The position numbers and the translations under genes were made by a program. A stretch of 35,235 bases of DNA. Origin: SAR324 cluster bacterium REDSEA-S27_B3 (GTDB taxonomy: Bacteria; SAR324; NAC60-12). The notes under the pieces were generated by a model. That model was not told where the DNA came from. It saw only the letters and a list, made by a program, of their open reading frames with translations, and made no database searches. The stretch is from assembly GCA_001627865.1 (NCBI GenBank), contig LUQO01000056.1:1-35235 (forward strand), given 5' to 3'. Positions 24,573 to 32,900 of this stretch are shown here, piece after piece; the first letter of the stretch is position 1, and every line of letters begins with the position of its first letter.

Positions 24573-26657
24573 CTAAAAAAATATTCCAAATCCTAATAAC
24601 AGGCGTGTCAGGTCTTTTGCTCTCAACCAGCGTTCTTTAACTGTGGAACGCTGATTTGGATTAACCGGAATGCTGGTTTCCTCAAAGCCGTCTTGATAAA
24701 AAATGTAAATTGAGGGCTGAAACGCGAATTGGAAATAATAATTCTCAAGCCCCTGCCAGCCGGCATCAAGCACAGCAAAAAGTCCATAAGCTCTTGCAGA
24801 ATGTTTATATTCAGTGGCAACAGAATTATAAGTCTCTTGGTCTCCGGAAATACTGGCAGTTGCGCTTGTATCTTTACCTTGATATTTTAATGTTGCATAT
24901 CCAAGGCCACCGCCGGCCCCGTAGTAAAATCCTTCTGTCATTCCCCAAACAACAGACTCATCCACAAACCAGCGCAAAGTAGTAGAGATTAATGACCTGT
25001 TTATTTCAAGTGAATTCCCTGATCCACTGGCAGCAATACTTTCCATTTCAGTACTTTCTTCAGTCAGTCTCAATGCTTTGAATGTACCGCTGACCTGAGG
25101 GCCTGTAAGTTCCAGCGAATTATGTATCTGCATATTATTATCAAGATTATAATCGAAATAAGTTACAATGCCATTCAGACCGGACAATGAGTAACCGAGT
25201 CCAAATCCGCGATATTCTGAAATCCTCCAATCCGGAGCCTTTCTGAGGCCTTTTTCTTTTGTTTCCTTAACATTATTCTCACTTAAAAGATTATCTTTGT
25301 TTTCTTCATTTGTTTCATCCTGCTTCATAAATTTTGATAAAGAAAAGTTTTTTAATCCTTCTTTTATATTACTTAAAACTGATTCTTTCTTCTTTTTCCC
25401 TTCAGGATCCTGCAATGAAACATTTGCAAGAGGTCCCTTTAATCTCCGTTCAGCATCATCCTGAAACCAGAATTTTTTTTGAGTAAAAACCAAGATATGA
25501 GTTGCATCTTCTGGGATCAAAGTATTTTCAGGGAATTCATATCTTAATTCCAGTCTGGATTTTCCTTCCTTTTTTACCTTTAATTCCTGATCCATCTGTG
25601 AAATTGTTGAAACCTGAATTTCTTTATCGGTCAATCCATCTTTAAATTTTTTTACTTCAATCTGTGCAAAAGCAGGATAATCCTCCAGACGGTTTTTCTC
25701 GTCCTTTCCCCAGAAAAATAAATAGTGACTAAAATCATCTTCAGCTTTCGATCGGACAATACTCAAGTGGCCATTAATGAATCCTGCGGCAGAAGTTTTT
25801 TTATAAAGACTCATTTTCAAGGTTTCAAGTTTTTCTTCCTCCTGTTCTTCTTTCAGTTTAAAAGAAATGCCCTCACTCATTTGTCCCTCTGAATTCCTGC
25901 TGAAGGCGATTAAATGAGTTGCCTCCGGAGGTAAAAGAATGTCAATTTGCTCAGTTAATGGCAATGCCCGCCAGGGTGCCTGGAGTTGTACACCCAGACT
26001 TCCATACCATGAACGTTTTTCAATTACCGCTACAGGAGGTTGAGCTCTAAAAACTGTATCCGGAGCTTCTCCCCAGTAAACTGCATAGTGACTGACGTCT
26101 CTCTCATCCCAGGCACGGGTAACACGTATTTCACCCTGAACTCTGTTACCTTCTTTTCCGGTTTGTTCAAACACAATGTCCTGGGCTTTGTTGTTTGGAA
26201 CTCCTTTGTCTATTAAAGTCAGGCTATATACCTCCGTTTCTTTTCCATTTTCATTTCGTGAATAGAGTAAGAAATGGGTTGCGCTTTGGGGAACAGGAGT
26301 GTTTTTGAATTGTATTCTCATGCGGCTCCCAGCTTTTGCTGAGGGCAATGTCACAATAGGACGGAACATTCCCAAGCGCTGATGAGGATTGTTTCCCCAA
26401 TAAAGCAAATAATTCTTGATTTGAGCAGTAGTTTTTTTTGTGGCGTATTTTTCAGGAACAGTGAAGATCAAGTCTCCCCTGAGCCATCCGCCTCGAGAAT
26501 CATTATCAGAGAACTCCAGCAGGGCTTTTTCCTGGGCATAGAGCATTCCATTTAATAATGCTCCAATGCTGAGGATCAATATTATTACTTTCTTGTAAAA
26601 TCGGAGTGAGGATCTACGATTCCGCCTCATCCATGATCCCGGGGCGGTTAGAATCAT
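24573..26657 (-). CDS. Three-module (YWG) surface protein with C-terminal outer-membrane barrel
   Basis: 694 residues; residue 10 is an alternative start that gives a cleaner signal peptide (core about 22-38, cut after YAQ). Three diverged modules of 100-150 residues follow, at about 45-150, 160-268 and 278-415. Each has [N/H]Y-x-x-[Y/F]WG (NYLLYWG, HYAVYWG, HYLFFWG) and, later, P-x-[S/E/D]-A-T-H-x-L/I followed by a strand (SATHFLLYSRN, EATHLIAFSRN, DATHILVFTQK). A Lys/Glu-rich linker (about 418-475) leads to a region of amphipathic strands (480-694) ending LLLGFGIFF, as in Bam-inserted barrels. The gene begins 5 bases after the giant protein's frame ends and is 4 bases from the next gene. 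A secretion, anchoring or receptor role for the giant protein is inference. No named family is assigned. Confidence 0.84.
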   Translation of the reverse strand: MILTAPGSWMRRNRRSSLRFYKKVIILILSIGALLNGMLYAQEKALLEFSDNDSRGGWLRGDLIFTVPEKYATKKTTAQIKNYLLYWGNNPHQRLGMFRPIVTLPSAKAGSRMRIQFKNTPVPQSATHFLLYSRNENGKETEVYSLTLIDKGVPNNKAQDIVFEQTGKEGNRVQGEIRVTRAWDERDVSHYAVYWGEAPDTVFRAQPPVAVIEKRSWYGSLGVQLQAPWRALPLTEQIDILLPPEATHLIAFSRNSEGQMSEGISFKLKEEQEEEKLETLKMSLYKKTSAAGFINGHLSIVRSKAEDDFSHYLFFWGKDEKNRLEDYPAFAQIEVKKFKDGLTDKEIQVSTISQMDQELKVKKEGKSRLELRYEFPENTLIPEDATHILVFTQKKFWFQDDAERRLKGPLANVSLQDPEGKKKKESVLSNIKEGLKNFSLSKFMKQDETNEENKDNLLSENNVKETKEKGLRKAPDWRISEYRGFGLGYSLSGLNGIVTYFDYNLDNNMQIHNSLELTGPQVSGTFKALRLTEESTEMESIAASGSGNSLEINRSLISTTLRWFVDESVVWGMTEGFYYGAGGGLGYATLKYQGKDTSATASISGDQETYNSVATEYKHSARAYGLFAVLDAGWQGLENYYFQFAFQPSIYIFYQDGFEETSIPVNPNQRSTVKERWLRAKDLTRLLLGFGIFF

Positions 26658-26662
26658 GAGGC

Positions 26663-29600
26663 TTATATTGCGGGAGGTTCCGCAAGTGACAGGCTGGCAG
26701 GAATTCCACTAACACTAAGACGTACCCAATACCCCTGGCCTTTCTCTACAGTGCTGAATGTAGTGTATCCCAGCCCTTCCAGTTCCTGAGCTATAGAAGA
26801 TTTTGGTGAGTATGCCAGCCATTTGCTGTTCTGATCATCCCACTTCCAGATTGAGTGAACACGATCATATGAACCAGAATAATCAAAAGTTTCCGAAGTT
26901 GAATCACTCTGCGGAGGAGCACATGCCACTGCCAGCATAATCATTCCTGCAGCAAATGCTAATTGCCACAATGGAATCTTCAGAGTAATTTGCTGCGATT
27001 TTGAAATGTTTCTTATTTTTGATTGTCTTTGTTGAAACATCAAACTTGCTGAAGCCAACAGCAGCATTGCCAACAGAAATGCAAATCCGTTGAATTGAGC
27101 TGATTGATTTGTCGCAATTATGTATTCATTCTGCAGTAAATCTTGTCCAGACGGAGGTCCGCTTCCACCTGAATTGTCAATAAAACCAAGGGTGTTGGCT
27201 TCATCTTCTATGGTTTGGTCAAAATTCCCAGCCTGTGTTATTTCCTCAACAGTAATATTTTTTGAGGTTCCAAGCAGATTCCATTCGGAAGTCATACTGC
27301 TTAATTGGGGCAAAGCTGAGTAACCTCCATAATCAGCAATTTCAAAATTTGTTGGATTAGCCGGAGAATTCAACTCTATCCAGAATCCTTCACCAGCCTC
27401 AATATTTGAGTTTAATTCCAAATATCCTTTTTCTGTATAAGCAGTTTTATCTTCATTGCTTGTGTAAAACTTCCAGGCACCATTTCGGCGTACCCATACA
27501 GTTTTGTAACTGCTGAAATGGTTTTCAAAACTTGCTGGTGCAATTGAGGTATAAGCAGGCAATGCAACCAGATTGCGTGAACCGTTCATAGTAATTGATG
27601 CGGGAATGCTTTTCACATTTAATGTGCTGCTCAAGGATGACGGCAGCGCATCCCCTATTCGGTATTCAGCAGTTCCTGCTGATAAACTTATAGAAGTTGT
27701 GTTGTCATATTCATTTGTAATTTCCAGTGTTGCATCAGATGATGCAGACTGTACATAGATGGGTTTACCTGAAATTGAATCAACACCGACCCATTTACCG
27801 GTTACTGCATATTCTGAGGATACACCCGTTCGTTGTGAAGTTCGTAATGCAGAACTTCTTCTTGATTTAGTCCGAGAATTTCCGGATGTGTTCAAAGGTA
27901 TTGTGAGCTTCACTTTACCGGATTCCTGACTGACTGTTCCACCTGGTTCAACTTCCGGAAGAATCTGCCTGTCATTTGTTGAAACAGTGGTAATTACGGG
28001 ATGCATCAGTCCCTCACTGTTAATAGTAATAGTACTGGTCATGCTGCTGTCTGGAGCGAATGTTGAAGTTACAGTGCGGTTATTGTTAATTGTCACAGTC
28101 GAACCTGTTGCAGCCTCCAGTGTACTGTCTGAAATACCAGATCCCTTCACCTGCACAGAGGTTTTGGAGTTGTTTATTGTGCTGGAAATAGTTCGACTTA
28201 CTCCATCATTACCTGTTGCTGCAGAAGAAGTGCTGACTATTTCACCACTCTTTATTTGAAGGTCCATGCTTGTGGTTGAACTGAAGGTAGATTTTGCAGA
28301 ACCGGTATCGTAACTTGTTGAAGAAGTTCCATCATTCGCTATACTGGCGCCAAGTGTTCCTCCTGTAATTGCCATGGAGGCAGCCACACCATTGCTTGTG
28401 TCTATGGCAACAGTTAGGCCTGATTCTGTGCTTAAGCTTGACTTGATAGTTCCTGAACTTCCATCAGCATTTGTAGTTCTTCCGCTGCCGCCACTGAGCG
28501 TAATTTCAGTAATTGTTGAACCATCCGGACTGAGTGTGCTGATCACCTGTTTCGTTATTCCTGTAGATGAATCAGTTGTGGCGGGAAGAGAAATGCTTGA
28601 AGTGCCATCCGTCCCGATCTTAACTTCTGAACCTTTAGGTGCTTTTACATTTGATCCTGTCCCAGAAGTGCCTACACCGACTGTAACTTCTCCAACCGAA
28701 CTAATATTTGTGGAGAGCTGTGATCCGCTTTCAAGTGTCTTCAGGATGCTGATTGAAGCATCCTGGTTCATGTTGAAATCTGCTCCAAGAGGCACATTTA
28801 CTTTTGATTCACTACCATCTTCAGTTTTAACCTTGCTGAATACTGTTCCATCAGTTTTCATGTCAATTTTTAGTTCCGTTTCTCCTGACACAAGTTTATG
28901 GGATTTAGCAACGTCCGGATCTGTGGACGTGACATTGTCAAGAGTACTTCCTTCAGGATATTTTGGTGTAATTGCACCTGTCACATTTGCAACCGCACTG
29001 AGTTCCACGATAGGCATAACTGTAACTGATGTAGAACCATAGGCTGCAGTCAAGTCGTCATCAACCACTTCCAGACCAAACAGCAGAACAGTAGTTTCAG
29101 AAATATCCGGAGCAGAGAAATTGGAAATACTCTCACTGTCCCTTTCAATTGTAATATCAGTGCGCTGACCAACGTACTTCCATTTGTATGAAATGATTCG
29201 TCCAGTTGGATCAGGGTCGTAAGAAGCAGAACCGTCAAGAATCACTCGTGTCTTTTCATTCACTTTCTGATCCTCACCAATTTGCACAATTGGGCTGAGT
29301 CCTTTCTGCAGGTCATCATTAATGTTGGTGAAAGTATACTTAAATGCGTGTGCCCTGTTTGCAGAAGTGGAAGAGTAATTTGTGTCAGTTGATTCAGTGT
29401 ACCCGATTATACGTACACGTACATCATCATCCACAACAGAATCATCTTCGCCTGAGATAGTCAATTCCTGACTACGGTTCCAGTCCGCTGGTGAAAAGAT
29501 TAAAGAATATTTATCAAGTGTGGCTTCTGTTGAATCTGAACTGCTTAATAGTACCTGCACATCATTTACAGGACGACTTAGCAGTTTTACTTTCATTTTG

Positions 29601-29998
29601 GCAGTTTTACGCGTACCTTCAGCTTCTGTCAACACCCAGTTTGCACTTGTCACATTCCTGTAAACACCATGAATATTGAAACCGTAAGAGCCTGTATCTG
29701 TGAAGCCGATACAATTTTGCAGACATCCAATCTCTCCTGATGTGCTTATTGATCCAACTGTATTTGAAGTAGTGGTAAGTGTGATGTTGGAGACACTACT
29801 GCTATCAGTCATACTCAGGTCAGGCTCGCCATCGATTTCAATTATGGCAATCCCGGTTTCATTATCAGAAGTTATATCTGTTTTATCCAGCATCATCAAT
29901 GCGTCTCCACTGAATTTTGAAGTCTGATCATGCGCAAATTTAATGCTTCCACCTGTACTTTCCAGCCTGCCATCACTCATTGTCAAAGCACTCGTCAA
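26663..29998 (-). CDS. C-terminal part of a split giant surface protein
   Basis: 1111 residues from a TTG; the frame is closed just upstream by TAA at 30004-30002. It has no signal peptide and no ribosome binding site, and its first ~20 residues (SDGRLESTGGSIKF) continue the 117-residue repeat of the preceding frame. So this is very probably the broken-off end of that gene. Domains: repeat remainder 1-40, Calx-beta-like (about 125-230, with LLSSSDSTEATLDKYSLIFS), PKD/REJ-like (about 233-330, DGSASYDPD and ISYKWKYVG), then a long Ser/Thr/Gly-rich stretch. Two tryptophan modules ending GEGFWIEL and GQGYWVRL follow. The second module is interrupted by a membrane helix (FNGFAFLLAMLLLASASLMF), a basic stretch and a second hydrophobic segment with a lipobox, MLAVAC. 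Confidence 0.8.
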   Translation of the reverse strand: MTSALTMSDGRLESTGGSIKFAHDQTSKFSGDALMMLDKTDITSDNETGIAIIEIDGEPDLSMTDSSSVSNITLTTTSNTVGSISTSGEIGCLQNCIGFTDTGSYGFNIHGVYRNVTSANWVLTEAEGTRKTAKMKVKLLSRPVNDVQVLLSSSDSTEATLDKYSLIFSPADWNRSQELTISGEDDSVVDDDVRVRIIGYTESTDTNYSSTSANRAHAFKYTFTNINDDLQKGLSPIVQIGEDQKVNEKTRVILDGSASYDPDPTGRIISYKWKYVGQRTDITIERDSESISNFSAPDISETTVLLFGLEVVDDDLTAAYGSTSVTVMPIVELSAVANVTGAITPKYPEGSTLDNVTSTDPDVAKSHKLVSGETELKIDMKTDGTVFSKVKTEDGSESKVNVPLGADFNMNQDASISILKTLESGSQLSTNISSVGEVTVGVGTSGTGSNVKAPKGSEVKIGTDGTSSISLPATTDSSTGITKQVISTLSPDGSTITEITLSGGSGRTTNADGSSGTIKSSLSTESGLTVAIDTSNGVAASMAITGGTLGASIANDGTSSTSYDTGSAKSTFSSTTSMDLQIKSGEIVSTSSAATGNDGVSRTISSTINNSKTSVQVKGSGISDSTLEAATGSTVTINNNRTVTSTFAPDSSMTSTITINSEGLMHPVITTVSTNDRQILPEVEPGGTVSQESGKVKLTIPLNTSGNSRTKSRRSSALRTSQRTGVSSEYAVTGKWVGVDSISGKPIYVQSASSDATLEITNEYDNTTSISLSAGTAEYRIGDALPSSLSSTLNVKSIPASITMNGSRNLVALPAYTSIAPASFENHFSSYKTVWVRRNGAWKFYTSNEDKTAYTEKGYLELNSNIEAGEGFWIELNSPANPTNFEIADYGGYSALPQLSSMTSEWNLLGTSKNITVEEITQAGNFDQTIEDEANTLGFIDNSGGSGPPSGQDLLQNEYIIATNQSAQFNGFAFLLAMLLLASASLMFQQRQSKIRNISKSQQITLKIPLWQLAFAAGMIMLAVACAPPQSDSTSETFDYSGSYDRVHSIWKWDDQNSKWLAYSPKSSIAQELEGLGYTTFSTVEKGQGYWVRLSVSGIPASLSLAEPPAI

Positions 29999-32900
29999 TT
30001 GTTAAGTCTTTTTCCACAGTGAGGTCGCTGTCTACACCTTCCAGAGTCAGGGTAAAGTCGTTTAAATCCAGTAAGACTATATCTAATGCCGTGTTGCTTT
30101 TTAAAGTCGTGTCTTTACCTAATCTCAAATTAGTTTGATAAAATACGTACGTTCCACCTAATTTGTAAAGATCACTTCCAGTTACCCAAGTGCTTCCGCT
30201 GAAATCTATGATGCCGTCTTCTTTCAGCTCTCCCCCGCCCAGAAAGGAAAGTGTTCCTTTAGTTGATGTTACTCCGCCATCACTGATATTCAGTTCCGAA
30301 AGCAATGTTAAATCTGCTTCCCCAGTTTTTATAAACTCGTTTGTATCATTAATATCCACAGCGGATGAAATTTGCAGATCTGTATCAGCATCGCCCAGTG
30401 TAAGTGTCAGTTTATTGAGTTCCAACTTATCGAAATCTAGAGATGAGTCACTGGTAATTGTGGTGTTATCATTCAAAGTCAATGTTGCTGAGGAACTATC
30501 AAGGCTTCCGCCGGTTTTTGTATAATAGTTTCCAAGACTCAGACTGCTTGCACCCAAGTTGAACTCAAATGATCCGGACTGAACGGTTCCGTTTCTGAAA
30601 AGCAAAGTTCCCGCTGTTGAATCAAGTTTTCCTTTGGCAAGATTCACTTCACCATCCACAGTCAGATCCGCGTCTCCTGTGTTGAGATAGATATTTTCCT
30701 TCTCAAGTGATAAGCCGTCGCTGATTGTCAGGTCACTGGTTTCGGAGCCAAGTTCAAGAGAGTAACCTCCCAGATCAAGTGATTTTACTGATAGCTCAGA
30801 ATTACTGGTGATTTTCATGTCAGCTGATATCGTAACTTCAGTAGTTGAAGTTTGCAGGGTTCCCCCTGTTTTGCTTATGTCACCCACTAACTTGAGTTGA
30901 GAGTTATTTAAATTCAGCTGTCCTCCGGTTTGTTTTATACCCCCGTTAAATTTCAGCGAAGCATTATCAGAGTTAATTTCCCCGTTTTCCACGCTTAAAA
31001 GTCCTGCTAGAGTCAAATCTGCTGCATTTGCCAGTATTTTCTCATTTGTATGATTTAAGATAATTGGGTCTCTGACAGTCAAATCAGTTGTGTCAGATCC
31101 CAAAGAGAGGGTGTTGTCATTCAGAGAAAGTTCTTTTAAGGACAAAGCAGTGTTGCTGGTTAGAGTCACATTATTGGTCAGTTCCAGAGTGGTTCCGTTT
31201 TCGTTCACTGTGAGGGTTCCTTCGGTTTTTGTAAAATCGTCTCCCAGTTTGAGTGTGCTGTCAGTAACATCCAGTTTGCCTCCGGATTGTTTGCCTCCTG
31301 TTCCAAGGAATACAATCCCGCCGGTTGATGTAATTTCCCCCTCTTTCAGAATCAAGCTGCCCTCAAGGTTTAAATCAGCAAGACCTGTACTTATGTGTTC
31401 ACTCGAATTATCGAATGTCATGTTGTCTGTCACAGTGATATCACTTCCTTCTGTTCCTAGAGTAAGAAGATGGTTGTTCAATGACAATGTTTGCGTCTTG
31501 ACTGCGGTGTCACTTGAATAACTTGTGTCAGCACTCAGGCTCCACACAACCTTTTCAAGAGACATGGAACCGCCTGTTTTGGTTAATGTACCTTGTGTTT
31601 GCCATTGATTGTCAGTGAACTGCAGTGTTGCACCTTCTGTTACTTTTATCTGACTGTTGTTCCATTTGCTGACTTTGGAATCAAAGTTCACAGTCTCCTG
31701 AGCATTCATTATATTATTGTTGGTAAAATCGAAGGAACCGCTGATTTTGGATCCTGAAGAATTCAGGATAAACTCACTTTTATTTTCAAATGTTACAGTT
31801 CCTCCAAATGTCAATTCACCATTTTCCCCAGAGACCGTCATTGATTTTTGCTGTGGTACTGAAATTGAGCTAGGCAAACTCAGCAGTGTGTTGCCTGCCA
31901 GCTTCAGATTTGTGCTTCCTGCGTGGTCCAGGTTTTCCACCATTATTGTTGCTGAATCATCTGTAACGTCGTCTCCTGCACATGCAGAACTCTGGTTCTG
32001 GCTTACTTCCAGTACGGCAGAGCTTACGCTTTGGTCAAAGTGCAGATGTGAAAGTTTAGTCGCATTGTCTGCAAGCTTAAGTGTTCCTCCATCCTGATTC
32101 AGACTGATTGAATTATTATTAAGGCTTGAAAAATATCCACCTCCTTGCAGATCAAGTTCAAAGCCATTGACATCAAGGGTATTTGTTCCGTTATAAGTCA
32201 GTACCTTTCCTGGAGCAATGTAAATCAGTGAATTATCAAGGTTTCTGATATTACCATTTATAGTTGTGTTATCAGTGACACACATTGTACCGCCCATCAA
32301 ATCAATTTTTGCTGTAACTGACCCCTTGAAATCCATGGTTCCAGTTAAATATATTTTTAGACCACCATCCACTTCAAAGATTGTGCTGCCTGTAATTGCA
32401 ATTTGATTTGCAAATTCGAGTTTAATTTCTTTCTTAACCTTCACATTTACATTATGCAAAGTTAACATTGCGTTTACATCATCCTGAAGCAGCTCGTTTA
32501 CTTTGAGCAAACCTATGCTGCCTTCAGCAGTCAGTTTCGCGCTGGAAATGACGGTCAGGTTTTCAACATCAAAATCATAGTCTGCCTCAGCAAATTTCAA
32601 AACCAGGTCAGCAAGCAAGTTCAGGTTAGTGACTTTAGCACCAGCGCTATTAACATGAATACCTTTACCGGACGAACTTCCCGCAGTTACTTTTACCAGG
32701 GCCACAGTGATATCATCAGCGAATACAATTATTCCGTTTGAATTGTTGAGGGTGACAGCAGATTCTGGATTATCGTCATTATCGAGTTTGCCCGTACCAA
32801 GCAAAGTCAGCTGGAATGTTTTGATATCTATGGCCTCGCCTGTGTATGTCAAAGTCTTACCTGATGCAACATCAATTGATGAGTTGCCCGAAATTATTAT

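Noticed and set aside
28374..29042. Long plus-strand open frames opposite the giant gene (for example 222 codons here)
   Set aside because: They are antisense shadows of a Ser/Thr-rich repetitive gene, with no ribosome binding sites or protein-like features.
29973..30001. Programmed +1 frameshift of the prfB type (CTTTGAC is present)
   Set aside because: CTT TGA is not in the reading frame used by the upstream protein, no Shine-Dalgarno-like stimulator precedes it, and the 19-base duplication explains the break better.
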